Position numbers and translations under genes: made by a program
Assembly (NCBI RefSeq): GCF_003635165.1
Contig: NZ_ML058607.1
Span: 62,001 to 126,000 of the forward strand
Length of the DNA stretch: 64,000 bases
Origin: Burkholderia sp. Nafp2/4-1b
Lineage (GTDB): Bacteria; Pseudomonadota; Gammaproteobacteria; Burkholderiales; Burkholderiaceae
Reading direction: 5' to 3'
The notes under the pieces: model-generated
The model's database searches: none
The model's input: the letters and a program-made list of their open reading frames with translations, nothing else
Told to the model about the DNA's origin: nothing
Part shown: positions 53,826 to 63,003 of the stretch, in pieces
How positions within the stretch are numbered: position 1 is the stretch's first letter
How the letters are laid out: each line of letters opens with the position of its first letter

Positions 53826-54728
53826 ATGCAAGTCGATCTGGGCGACCTGAACGCATTCGTGGCGGTGGCGCGCGCGAAGGGCTTCCGCGAAGGCGCGCGC
53901 ATGACGGGCACGAGCGCGTCCGGCCTCAGCGAAGCGGTGCGCCGGCTCGAAGCGCAACTGGGCGTGCGGCTGTTGCACCGCACGACGCGCAGCGTGGCGC
54001 CGACCGAAGCCGGGCAACGGCTGCTCGCGCGACTCGCGCCGGCACTCACCGAGGTGGAGGCGGCGCTCGACGTCGTCAATACGTTCCGCGAGAAACCGGT
54101 CGGCACGCTGAAGCTGAACGTCCCGATGAGCGCGGCGCGGCTCGTGCTGCCGTCGATCATCCCGCGCTTTCTCGACGCGTATCCGGAGATACGGCTCGAG
54201 ATCGTCGCGGACGAAAGCTTCGTCGATATCCTCGCGGCCGGCTGCGACGCGGGCATCCGCTACGACGAGCGCCTCGAACAGGACATGATCGCCGTGCCGA
54301 TCGGCCCGCGTTCGCAACGCTTCGCGACGGCCGCCGCGCCAGCCTATCTCGACCGGCGCGGCCGCCCCGCCCATCCGCGCGAGTTGCTCGATCATGCATG
54401 CCTGCGCGGCCGCTTCGCGAGTGGCGCGATGCCGGCATGGGAGTACGAGCACGACGGCGAAGTCGTGCGCGTGGAGCCGTCGGGGCCGCTCGTCGTGCAG
54501 ATCGGCGGCGCCGTCGATCTCGTCGTGGATGCCGCCTGCGCGGGGCTCGGCATCGTGCATCTTTACGAGGACTGGCTGCGTCCGCAGCTCGCGGGCGGTG
54601 CGCTCGAACCGGTGCTCGTCGACTGGTGGCGGCCGTTCTCGGGCCCATATCTGTACTACCCGGGGCGGCGCTTCGTGCCGGCTCCGCTGCGCGCGTTCGT
54701 CGATTTCATCAAGGCGGATGCGGGATAG
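53826..54728 (+). CDS. LysR-family transcriptional regulator
   Basis: 300 residues. N-terminal helix-turn-helix DLNAFVAVARAKGFREGARM, TSASGLSEAVRRLEAQLGVRLLHRTTRSV, then the substrate-binding domain (about 92-295) with PTEAGQRLLARL at the linker. Intact, unlike the LysR gene at 51873. It is divergent from the aldo/keto reductase gene, its probable target. No strong ribosome binding site before ATG 53826. Confidence 0.92.
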   Translation: MQVDLGDLNAFVAVARAKGFREGARMTGTSASGLSEAVRRLEAQLGVRLLHRTTRSVAPTEAGQRLLARLAPALTEVEAALDVVNTFREKPVGTLKLNVPMSAARLVLPSIIPRFLDAYPEIRLEIVADESFVDILAAGCDAGIRYDERLEQDMIAVPIGPRSQRFATAAAPAYLDRRGRPAHPRELLDHACLRGRFASGAMPAWEYEHDGEVVRVEPSGPLVVQIGGAVDLVVDAACAGLGIVHLYEDWLRPQLAGGALEPVLVDWWRPFSGPYLYYPGRRFVPAPLRAFVDFIKADAG

Positions 54729-54999
54729 CCAGCCGGCCGCCGCGGGTGTGCGGTGTGCGGGTGTGCGGTGTCCGCGACACGACCGCCGAGGCAGGTTGAA
54801 GCATGCGGCTCACCGAGCCACGAAGGCAGCCGCGAAGCACCGCCCGTGCCGTCGGCGCGACCGGCATTGCGCGAGAAAGGCGGATGAAAGACCCGACCGC
54901 TAGACTCCCTGCGGCACGACGCGCGACACCGGCCGCCGCTCGCCCCGCGGCCCGGCACGGCCTGCGCGTCACCCCGTCACCGTCCCCGCCGAGGCCCGC

Positions 55000-55956
55000 A
55001 TGCGCCAACCAAGGAAGCGATCGCCGTTCGCGACGTTGCTTGCAGCCACCGCACTTTCATGCGCGGTGCCGCCTGGGCACGCATGCGACGTCCCTGCCGC
55101 GGTGACGCGCATCGATCCGCCCGGCTACTACGACGACGCGGCCGGCTATGCGCGCGCGGTGAAGCCGATGCGCGATTTCATCTCGCGGCTCAATACATCG
55201 GCGGACCAGGGCAACTGGTCGTGCGCGGTGACGCTGCTCGAAAGCTGGGCGCAAGCCGAGGCGCTGATGGGGCCGATCGCCGGCTATCAGGGGTACTACG
55301 AACGTTCATGGGCGGGCACCGATTTCGCGATGGTGATCCTGCGCATGCCACCCGACGTGCGTGCCGCAAACCGCGCGCGGCTCGACACGATCGGCCCGTG
55401 GCTGGAACGCATCGCGATCGCCACACGCAATTCGGAAGCGATCAACCATCTGCACAACAATCTCGTGTACTGGGTCGGGCTCAACCTGATCGCGATCGGC
55501 ACCGTGACGGACAACGCGAGCCTCATCGATTCGGGGCTGCTGCGAGTGCGCGAAGGGATCCGCGACATCGGCCCCGACGGCTCGCTCGCGCGCGAAGTGA
55601 AGCGCGGCAACCTCGCGCTGCACTACCACACGTTCGCACTGCTGCCGCTCGTGTTCGCGGCCGAACTCGTGCAGCGGCGCCATATCGATCTCTATCGGGA
55701 AAACGACGGCGCGATCGGCCGGCTCGCGAACCTCGTGATCGACGCGGTGGACGACCCGGCGAGCTTCATGAAGATCACACCGATCCCGCAGGACCTGTTC
55801 CCGTGGACACTGCGTGACGAACTCAGTTGGGTCGAGCCTTACTACGCGCGCTTCGGCGGTCGCCGCCTGCCGGCGATCATCGCGCCGCGCCGCCCGTTCA
55901 GCGAATGGCGGCTGGGCGGCAACGTGACGGCGACATGGGGCGCGCCGCTGCGGTAA
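55000..55956 (+). CDS. Alginate-lyase-like periplasmic protein
   Basis: 318 residues with a signal peptide (cleavage near GHA-CD). The helical (alpha/alpha) domain resembles AlgL-type alginate lyases (PL5): HLHNNLVYWVGLNLIAIGTV, IGPDGSLAREVKRGNLALHYH and TFALLPLVFAAELVQ. In AlgL the motif is NNHxYW with a catalytic His; here Leu155 stands in that position, and the Tyr of the YHNYAL segment is Phe212. It may have lost lyase activity or act on another polymer. GAGG lies five bases before ATG 55000. Convergent with xylH. Confidence 0.75.
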   Translation: MRQPRKRSPFATLLAATALSCAVPPGHACDVPAAVTRIDPPGYYDDAAGYARAVKPMRDFISRLNTSADQGNWSCAVTLLESWAQAEALMGPIAGYQGYYERSWAGTDFAMVILRMPPDVRAANRARLDTIGPWLERIAIATRNSEAINHLHNNLVYWVGLNLIAIGTVTDNASLIDSGLLRVREGIRDIGPDGSLAREVKRGNLALHYHTFALLPLVFAAELVQRRHIDLYRENDGAIGRLANLVIDAVDDPASFMKITPIPQDLFPWTLRDELSWVEPYYARFGGRRLPAIIAPRRPFSEWRLGGNVTATWGAPLR

Positions 55957-55993
55957 GCGGCAGCAGCGATCGCACCCGCGACCTCACTTCACA

Positions 55994-57193
55994 TCACCGC
56001 CGGTTCGACCGCGACACCACGTCGATCCACACGGCCAGCACCAGCACCGCGCCTTTCACGATCATCTGCCAGTACGCGTCGACGTCGAGCATCGACATCC
56101 CGTTGTCGAGGCTCGCCATCACGAGCGCGCCGATCAGCGCGCCATACACGGTGCCCGAGCCGCCGCGCATCGAGGTGCCGCCGATGAAGCACGCGGCGAT
56201 CGCATCGAGTTCGCCCATCGTGCCGGCCGACGGCGAGCCCGCCGCGAGCCGCGCGGTATTGACGATGCCCGCGAACGCGCACATCAGCCCCATCAGCGCG
56301 AAGATCGCGAGCTTCACGCGATCGGTGTCGACGCCCGAGAGCCGCGTCGCCTCCAGGTTCGAACCCACTGCATAGATGCGCCGGCCGAACACGGTCTGCG
56401 TCGCGATCCACGAGAACACGCCGAGCAGCGCGAGCAGCAGCAGAACGGGCACCGGGATGCCGCCGTAGCGGTCGAGCGTCGCGACGAACGCGAGCAGCAC
56501 CGCGCCCGCGCCGACGATCTTCGCGACGTCCTGCCACAGCGGCGCGACCGCGAGCTTGTAGCGGTGCCGCGTACCGCGCTGCCGGAAGACCAGCAGCGCA
56601 ACCAGTGCGAGCAGCAGCACCGCGAGGCCATCGCCTGCCGCGCGCGGCAGGTAGCCCTGGCCGATGAACACGAAGCCGTCCGACACCGGCGCGATCGTCG
56701 AGCCGCCCGTCACGCCGAGCAGGATCCCGCGGAAGGCGAGCATCCCGCCGAGCCCGACGATGAACGACGGCACGCGTCGGTAGGTCGACCACCAGCCGTT
56801 GAACAGCCCGACGAGCACGCCGAGCGCGAGCACCGCCGGCACCGTCACGGCGACCGGCCAGTGACGATTGACGTCGAGAATCGCCGCGACACCGCCGAGC
56901 AGCCCGAGCAGCGAGCCGACGGACAGATCGATCTCGCCCGCGATGATCACGAACACCATCCCGCACGCGAGCATCCCGGTGATCGACATCTGCCGCAGCA
57001 GGTTCGACACGTTGCGCGGCGTGACGAACGCGCCGTCGGTCAGCACCGAGAAGAACACCCAGATCGCCGCGACCGCGAACAGCAGCGCAAGCACCTTGTA
57101 GCGCACGAAGATCTGGCTCAGCGGACGACGGCGCATGCGGCGCGCATCGGTGTCCGGCGGCACGGCGGGAGAAGAGGAAAGTTCGGTGTTCAT
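55994..57193 (-). CDS. xylH: D-xylose ABC transporter permease
   Basis: 399-residue inner-membrane permease of the ribose/xylose (BPD_transp_2) family with about ten transmembrane segments and the motif [21 protein letters not shown] plus [19 protein letters not shown]. The long central hydrophilic region is typical of XylH. ATG 57193 overlaps the xylG stop (ATGA). Last gene of the xyl operon. Confidence 0.93.
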   Translation of the reverse strand: MNTELSSSPAVPPDTDARRMRRRPLSQIFVRYKVLALLFAVAAIWVFFSVLTDGAFVTPRNVSNLLRQMSITGMLACGMVFVIIAGEIDLSVGSLLGLLGGVAAILDVNRHWPVAVTVPAVLALGVLVGLFNGWWSTYRRVPSFIVGLGGMLAFRGILLGVTGGSTIAPVSDGFVFIGQGYLPRAAGDGLAVLLLALVALLVFRQRGTRHRYKLAVAPLWQDVAKIVGAGAVLLAFVATLDRYGGIPVPVLLLLALLGVFSWIATQTVFGRRIYAVGSNLEATRLSGVDTDRVKLAIFALMGLMCAFAGIVNTARLAAGSPSAGTMGELDAIAACFIGGTSMRGGSGTVYGALIGALVMASLDNGMSMLDVDAYWQMIVKGAVLVLAVWIDVVSRSNRR

Positions 57194-58746
57194 GTCGTAC
57201 TCGCTGCAATGGGTTCCGGCTTGCGCGCGGGCGTCAGCGCGGCGCCGAGGATCTGTTCCTGCGTGAGACCGTCATTGATGAAATCGCCGCGCAACTCGCC
57301 TTCGCCGATCACGAGCACGCGATCGGCGAGCCCGAGCACTTCCGGCAGCTCCGACGACACGACGATCAGCGCGACGCCGCGTTTCGCGAGCGCGAAGATC
57401 AGCCGGTAGATCTCCGCTTTCGCGCCGACGTCGACACCGCGCGTCGGCTCGTCGAGGATCAGCACCTGCGGGTCGGCCAGCAGCATCCGTGCGAGCACCG
57501 CCTTCTGCTGGTTGCCGCCGGACAGGCTCGCGATCGGCAGGAACGGATGAGCCGCGCGCACCGAGAGCCGCTGCATCTCGGTGCGGATCGCATCGAGTTC
57601 GGCGGCCGCGTCGATCCGGCCGTGCGCGGCGAACCGGCGCAGCACCGACAGCGTGATGTTGTGGCCGACGCCGAGCTGCGGCACGATCCCGTGGCGTTTG
57701 CGATCCTCGGGCACCATCGCGATGCCCGCGCGGATCGCGTCGGCCGGCGAGCGGATCGCGAGCGGCCGGCCGTTCAACCGCACGCTCGCCGTGCTCGCGC
57801 CCGGATACGCGCCGAAGATCGCCTGCATCAGCTCGGTGCGGCCCGCGCCGACGAGCCCCGCAACGCCGAGGATCTCGCCGCGCCGCACGCTGAACGACAC
57901 GTCGTCGACGCGCTTGCGGCGCGGGTTCGCGACGTCGTGACAGGTCACGTTGCGCGCTTCCAGCACGACGTCGCCGATCTCGTGCGGCTCGCGCGGATAC
58001 AGGTTGCGGATCTCGCGGCCGACCATCATCGCGATGATCCGGTCGGTGGTCAGCGCGCGCATCGGCTCGGTCGCGACGTGGCGGCCGTCGCGAATCACGG
58101 TCACGGTGTCGCACACCGCATCGACTTCGTCGAGCTTGTGCGAGATGTACACGCACGCGACGCCGCGCCGCTTCAGGTCGCGCACGATGTCGAGCAGGAT
58201 GCGCGTCTCGGCGGCACTCAGCGACGACGACGGCTCGTCGAGGATCAGCAGCTTCGCGCGCTTGTTCAGCGCCTTCGCGATCTCGATCAGCTGCTGGTGG
58301 CCGCCGCCGTAGTTCATCACCGGCTGCGCGACGTTGATCGCGTCGATGCGCAGCTCGCGCAGCAGCGCTTCCGAGCGCCGCACCATTTCCGCGTAATGCA
58401 TGCGGCCGCCCGGCAGCGTGATCTCGTTGCCAAGAAAGATGTTCTCGGCGACCGACAGCTCGGGCACGAGCATCAGCTCCTGGTGGATGATCACGATGCC
58501 CGCGCGCTCGGTATCGCGCACGCCGGACGCAGTCAGCGGCGCGCCTTCCCAGCGGATCTCGCCATCCCATGTTCCGTGCGGATACACACCGGACAGCACC
58601 TTCATCAAGGTCGACTTGCCGGCGCCGTTCTCGCCGCACAGCCCGACGCATTCGCCGGGACGCACGGTCAGGTCGATCCCGTCGAGCGCCTTCACGCCGT
58701 CGAATGCCTTGACGATGCCGCGCATCGTCAGCAAGGGTTCGGTCAT
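57190..58746 (-). CDS. xylG: D-xylose ABC transporter ATP-binding protein
   Basis: 518 residues with two ABC domains. The first Walker A is [12 protein letters not shown], signature in [14 protein letters not shown], Walker [12 protein letters not shown]; the second Walker A is degenerate ([11 protein letters not shown]), with [16 protein letters not shown] and [12 protein letters not shown], as in sugar importers of the Xyl/Rbs/Mgl type. It follows xylF after 66 bases that hold a strong hairpin. Confidence 0.95.
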   Translation of the reverse strand: MTEPLLTMRGIVKAFDGVKALDGIDLTVRPGECVGLCGENGAGKSTLMKVLSGVYPHGTWDGEIRWEGAPLTASGVRDTERAGIVIIHQELMLVPELSVAENIFLGNEITLPGGRMHYAEMVRRSEALLRELRIDAINVAQPVMNYGGGHQQLIEIAKALNKRAKLLILDEPSSSLSAAETRILLDIVRDLKRRGVACVYISHKLDEVDAVCDTVTVIRDGRHVATEPMRALTTDRIIAMMVGREIRNLYPREPHEIGDVVLEARNVTCHDVANPRRKRVDDVSFSVRRGEILGVAGLVGAGRTELMQAIFGAYPGASTASVRLNGRPLAIRSPADAIRAGIAMVPEDRKRHGIVPQLGVGHNITLSVLRRFAAHGRIDAAAELDAIRTEMQRLSVRAAHPFLPIASLSGGNQQKAVLARMLLADPQVLILDEPTRGVDVGAKAEIYRLIFALAKRGVALIVVSSELPEVLGLADRVLVIGEGELRGDFINDGLTQEQILGAALTPARKPEPIAASTT

Positions 58747-58770
58747 ACGTTCATTGCCTCGCAGTAGGCA

Positions 58771-58791
58771 CGGCCGCCGTCGCGGCGGCCG
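58771..58791 (-). terminator. Hairpin after xylF (mRNA stability or attenuation)
   Basis: GGCCGCCG-TCG-CGGCGGCC, an 8-9 bp perfect GC stem with a 3-base loop, 21 bases beyond the xylF stop and before xylG. No T tract. It matches the placement of hairpins after the other two binding-protein genes in the window. Confidence 0.55.
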
Positions 58792-58812
58792 CGCGTCGCG
58801 TCCGTCGTGCGC

Positions 58813-59841
58813 TTACTGGCTCGCCAGCTGGGCCTGGGTGTAGAAGCCGTCCTTCACGACGACGTCGACGTTGCGCTTGGTCAGCACCGTCGGCTGCAGC
58901 AGCACCGTGTCGACCTTCTTCTTGCCGTTGTCGTATTGCGCGTTGAACGCGGGCTTCGCGCCCTTCGCGAGATCGACGGCCAGCTTCGCGGCTTCGCTCG
59001 CGATCAGCTTCAGCGGCTTGTAGACGGTCATCGTCTGCGTGCCGGCGATCACGCGCTTGACGGCCGCGAGGTCCGCGTCCTGCCCGGACACCGGCACCTT
59101 GCCGGCCAGATGCTGCGCGGCGAGCGCCTGGATCGCACCGCCCGCGGTGCCGTCGTTCGACGCGACGATCGCGTCGATCTTGTTGTTGTTCGCGGTGAGC
59201 GCATCCTCGACGATCCGCAGTGCGGTCGACGCGCTCCATTCCGGCACCCACTGCTGGCCGACGACCTTGATGTCGCCGCGATCGATCGCGGGCTTCAGCA
59301 CCTTCAGCTGACCTTCGCGCAGCATCTTCGCGTTGTTGTCGGTCGGAGCGCCGCCGAGCAGGAAATAGTTGCCCTTCGGCTTCGCGTCGAACACGCCCTG
59401 CGCCTGCAGCTCGCCGACCTTCTCGTTGTCGAACGAGATGTATGCATCGACGTCCGCATCGAGGATCAGGCGGTCGTACGACACGACCCTGATGCCGGCC
59501 TTCCGCGCTTCGGCGACCACGTTGCCGAGCGTCTTCGAATTGAACGGCACGATCACGATCACGTCGACGCCGCGCGAGATCAGGTTCTCGATCTGCGAGA
59601 TCTGCCGCGCCTCGCTTGCATCGGCCGACTGCACCGACACCTTCGCGCCAAGCTTGGTTGCGGCTGCAACGAAATAGTCGCGATCGCGCGACCAGCGCTC
59701 GACGCGCAGGTCGTCGATGCAGAAGCCGATCTCGGGCTTGTCCTTGCTCGCATGCGCGAGCGGTGCGCCCAACGCGAACATCGCCAGCGCGGCGGCGCCG
59801 GCAAGGGAACTCAACACGGTACGACGCGTCACGGATTTCAT
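58813..59841 (-). CDS. xylF: D-xylose-binding periplasmic protein
   Basis: 342-residue periplasmic binding protein. The signal peptide starts MKSVTRRTVLSSLAGAAALA (a TRR pair makes Tat export possible) and is cleaved near SHA/HASKD. Mature features match XylF: EIGFCIDDLRVERWSRDRDYF, VSVQSADASEARQISQIENLI, VVSYDRLILDADVDAYISFDN. AAGGAG lies eight bases before ATG 59841. Preceded by xylB (86-base gap). Confidence 0.95.
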   Translation of the reverse strand: MKSVTRRTVLSSLAGAAALAMFALGAPLAHASKDKPEIGFCIDDLRVERWSRDRDYFVAAATKLGAKVSVQSADASEARQISQIENLISRGVDVIVIVPFNSKTLGNVVAEARKAGIRVVSYDRLILDADVDAYISFDNEKVGELQAQGVFDAKPKGNYFLLGGAPTDNNAKMLREGQLKVLKPAIDRGDIKVVGQQWVPEWSASTALRIVEDALTANNNKIDAIVASNDGTAGGAIQALAAQHLAGKVPVSGQDADLAAVKRVIAGTQTMTVYKPLKLIASEAAKLAVDLAKGAKPAFNAQYDNGKKKVDTVLLQPTVLTKRNVDVVVKDGFYTQAQLASQ

Positions 59842-59927
59842 GTCTCCACTCCTTGTTATGGAACCACCTCACGAACGCCGGGCGGCCGCCGTAATGGGCC
59901 GCCCGCATCGAGTCACTGCAACGCGCG

Positions 59928-61412
59928 TCACGCGCCCGTTGCAAACACTGGTTCGAGCGCGCGGTACAGCGCGCGAAACGTCGGCCGCCGCGTGTCGCGA
60001 TACCACGCATGCCGCGCAGGATCGGGCTCGCGCACCGCGACGATCGGCGGCTGCGGACATACGTCATCGAGCGGCGCATCCGGTTCGAGCGCGAGACGCG
60101 CAAGCCGCGCGGCACCGAGCGCCGGGCCGACCTCGCCGCCCGCGCGCAGCGTCAGCGCGCGGCCGCTCAGGTCGGCGAGCATCTGCGTCCAGTACGCGCT
60201 GCGCGAGCCGCCGCCGATCACCGTGATGCCGGCGGGCTCGAGCCCGGCCGCATGCAGCGCGTCGATCCCGTCGAGCAGCGCGAAGCCGACGCCCTCGAGC
60301 GTCGCGTTCGCGAGATCCGCGCGCCGCGTGTCGGGCGTGAGCCCGTAGAACACGCCCTTCGCATTCACGTCGTTGTGCGGCGTGCGCTCGCCGCTCAGGT
60401 AAGGCAGGAACCATGGGCGGTTATCCTGCGCGTGCGCGTCCGCTTCGGCATCGGCGAGCAGCGCCGCGACGCCGTCGTAACCGGCCAACTGCGCAGTGAA
60501 GTCGAGGCAGCCCGCCGCGTTCAGCATCACCGACATCAGGTGCCACGTGCCGGGCAGCGCGTGGCAGAAGCTGTGCACCGCCGATTCGGGATTCGCGCGA
60601 AACCCGTCCGACACCGCGAAATACACGCCCGACGTGCCGAGCGACAGCAGCGCGTCGCCGGGCCGCACGATCCCGACGCCCACGGCGCCGGCCGCGTTGT
60701 CGCCGCCGCCGGCCACCACCGGAATCTCGCGCAGCCCGAGCGCGCGGGCGACCGCCGGCAGCAGCGTGCCCGTCACGCGATTTCCCTCGAACACCGCCGG
60801 CATCTGCGCGCGCGACAGCCCGCACGCGGCGAGCAGCGTGTCGTCGTAGTCGCGCTTCGCGACGTCGAGCCACAGCGTGCCGGCCGCATCCGACGGATCG
60901 GTTGCGAACACACCGGTCAGCCGGTATCGCAGGTAGTCCTTCGGCAGCAGCACATACGCAACGCGTGCGAACACGTCCGGCTCGTGCCGGCGCACCCACA
61001 GCAGCTTCGGTGCGGTAAAGCCCGGCATCGCGATGTTGCCGGCCAGCGTGCGCAGTGCAGGCGCGAGTCTTTCGAGCTCCGCGCACTCCGCATCCGCGCG
61101 ACCGTCGTTCCACAGGATTGCCGGGCGCAGAACGTCGCCGTGCGCGTCGAGCAGCGTCGCGCCGTGCATCTGGCCGGTCAGCCCCAGCGCATCGATGTCG
61201 CGCGGATCGATGCCGCCCGCGCGCGCGTCGGCGACGACGGCGGCCAGCGCGCCGCATGCGGCGTCCCACCAGTCGCGCGGCGCCTGTTCGGACCAGCGCG
61301 GCCGCGGCCGGCTCACCGTCAACGGGCGGCTCGCGCTCGCGCGCACCGTGCCGGTGCGCGCGAGCAGCACCGCCTTCACGCCCGACGTGCCGAGATCGAG
61401 TCCGAGATACAT
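59928..61412 (-). CDS. xylB: Xylulokinase
   Basis: 494-residue FGGY-family sugar kinase that phosphorylates D-xylulose to xylulose 5-phosphate. N-terminal phosphate loop YLGLDLGTSGVKAVLL, LTGQMHGATLLD, AILWNDGRAD, ATP-binding VVAGGGDNAAGAVGVGIV and C-terminal GGGSRSAYWTQMLADL. Starts 4 bases after the xylA stop. Placed before the transporter genes in the same operon. Confidence 0.95.
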   Translation of the reverse strand: MYLGLDLGTSGVKAVLLARTGTVRASASRPLTVSRPRPRWSEQAPRDWWDAACGALAAVVADARAGGIDPRDIDALGLTGQMHGATLLDAHGDVLRPAILWNDGRADAECAELERLAPALRTLAGNIAMPGFTAPKLLWVRRHEPDVFARVAYVLLPKDYLRYRLTGVFATDPSDAAGTLWLDVAKRDYDDTLLAACGLSRAQMPAVFEGNRVTGTLLPAVARALGLREIPVVAGGGDNAAGAVGVGIVRPGDALLSLGTSGVYFAVSDGFRANPESAVHSFCHALPGTWHLMSVMLNAAGCLDFTAQLAGYDGVAALLADAEADAHAQDNRPWFLPYLSGERTPHNDVNAKGVFYGLTPDTRRADLANATLEGVGFALLDGIDALHAAGLEPAGITVIGGGSRSAYWTQMLADLSGRALTLRAGGEVGPALGAARLARLALEPDAPLDDVCPQPPIVAVREPDPARHAWYRDTRRPTFRALYRALEPVFATGA

Positions 61413-61416
61413 GGCG

Positions 61417-62739
61417 TCAGCGCAGCCCGTAGATCGCCTGGTTCACGATGTTCTCGAGCCGCTCCTGCGCGCCGCTCGCATGCCGCGGGTCCACGCCGCG
61501 CGCGAGCGCATCGTCCGCAAGCGCCTGCAGCGTATAGCCGCCGGCCAGGATCTTGCGGCCGAACGCGTCGTCCCATTGCGCGTAGCGCTGCCGGCGCAGT
61601 GCATCGAGCCGGTCGTTCTCGACCAGCACGGCCGCGCGTTCGAGCGCGAGCGCGAGCACGTCGATCGCGCCGACGTGGCCGTAGAACAGATCCTCCGGAT
61701 CGACGCTCTGGCGGCGCACCTTCGCATCGAAGTTCATCCCGCCGGTCGTGAAGCCACCGTTGCGCAGGATCTCGTAGAACGCGAGCGTCAGCTCCTCGAC
61801 GCTGTTCGGGAACTGGTCGGTATCCCAGCCGTTCTGCGGATCGCCGCGGTTTGCGTCGACGCTGCCGAACACGCCGAGCGCGAACGCATTGGCGATCTCG
61901 TGATGGAACGAGTGACCGGCGAGCGTTGCGTGGTTCGCCTCGATGTTCACACGGATCTCGTTCTGCAGTCCGTACTGCACGAGGAAACCGTGCACGGTCG
62001 CGACGTCGTAGTCGTACTGGTGCTTGGTCGGCTCCTGCGGCTTCGGCTCGATCAGCAGCGCACCCTTGAAACCGATCCGGTGCTTGTGCTCGACGACCAT
62101 CGACAGGAAGCGCGCGAACTGATCGCGTTCGCGCTTCAGGTCGGTATTGAGCAGCGTCTCGTACCCTTCGCGGCCGCCCCACAGCACGTAGTTCTCGCCG
62201 CCGAGCCGGTGCGTCGCGTCGAGCGCGTGGCAGACCTGCGTCGCGGCCCACGCGAACACGTCGGGGTTCGGGTTCGTCGCGGCACCGGCCGCGAAGCGCG
62301 GGTGCGAGAACAGGTTCGCGGTGCCCCACAGCAACCGCACGCCGCTCGCCTGCTGGCGCTCGCCGAGATAGTCGACCATCCGCGCGAAATTCGCCGCGTA
62401 CTCGCGCAGGCTGTCGCCTTCCGGCGCGACGTCGGTGTCATGAAACGTATAGAACGGCGTGCCGAGCTTCGTGAAGAATTCGAATGCGGCATCGGCCTTC
62501 ATCCGTGCGCGTTCGAGCGCGTCGCCCGGCTGGTGCCACGGCCGCTGAAACGCGCCCTGCCCGAACATGTCGTGGCCGGGCCACACGAACGTATGCCAGT
62601 AGCAGACCGCGATCCGCAGATGCTCGGCGAGCGTCTTGCCGAGCACGCGCTTCGCGGGGTCGTAATGGTGGTAAGCGAGCGAGTTGTCGGACTGCGGACC
62701 TTCGTAGCGAATTGCGGGAATGTGTTCGAAATACAACAT
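61417..62739 (-). CDS. xylA: Xylose isomerase
   Basis: 440-residue metal-dependent isomerase converting D-xylose to D-xylulose. Active-site signatures: [13 protein letters not shown] (catalytic His/Asp), [17 protein letters not shown] (metal Glu), [16 protein letters not shown] and [21 protein letters not shown] 62739 has GGAG five bases upstream; an extension to 62841 lacks a ribosome binding site. First gene of the xyl operon, divergent from xylR. Confidence 0.97.
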   Translation of the reverse strand: MLYFEHIPAIRYEGPQSDNSLAYHHYDPAKRVLGKTLAEHLRIAVCYWHTFVWPGHDMFGQGAFQRPWHQPGDALERARMKADAAFEFFTKLGTPFYTFHDTDVAPEGDSLREYAANFARMVDYLGERQQASGVRLLWGTANLFSHPRFAAGAATNPNPDVFAWAATQVCHALDATHRLGGENYVLWGGREGYETLLNTDLKRERDQFARFLSMVVEHKHRIGFKGALLIEPKPQEPTKHQYDYDVATVHGFLVQYGLQNEIRVNIEANHATLAGHSFHHEIANAFALGVFGSVDANRGDPQNGWDTDQFPNSVEELTLAFYEILRNGGFTTGGMNFDAKVRRQSVDPEDLFYGHVGAIDVLALALERAAVLVENDRLDALRRQRYAQWDDAFGRKILAGGYTLQALADDALARGVDPRHASGAQERLENIVNQAIYGLR

Positions 62740-62839
62740 GGCGTCTCCGTGCGGGGCTTGTTGCAGCGCAACGTGCATCGCGACGACGCACGCGGCCGAA
62801 TTCGTTGGCAGGATCGTGCCCGCGCGGCTGTCGGCCGGC

Positions 62840-62855
62840 AATTGCGAAATTGCGC
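62840..62855. promoter_or_regulatory. Direct repeat between xylA and xylR, candidate XylR site
   Basis: AATTGCGA and AATTGCGC stand in tandem (62840-62855) in the 264-base divergent region, about 100 bases upstream of xylA and 150 upstream of xylR. AraC-type regulators such as XylR bind direct repeats, so this may be part of an operator. Eight-base repeats alone are weak evidence. Confidence 0.3.
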
Positions 62856-63003
62856 AGCACGCTTAATGTTTCTTGCCAGCCGCGCGCGCGTGGCCTGCGT
62901 TCCGGCCTACAATCGCCGGACACCTGACGATCGCGCGCCGCCTGGCGAGCGCGCCCCGGAGACAACGGCACGACGCCCGAGCGGCGCGTGCCCCGAGACC
63001 GAG

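Noticed and set aside
54729..54999. GTGTGCGG-rich short repeats after the LysR gene
   Set aside because: Low-complexity, too short and irregular to call a repeat element; the open frames there are shadows.
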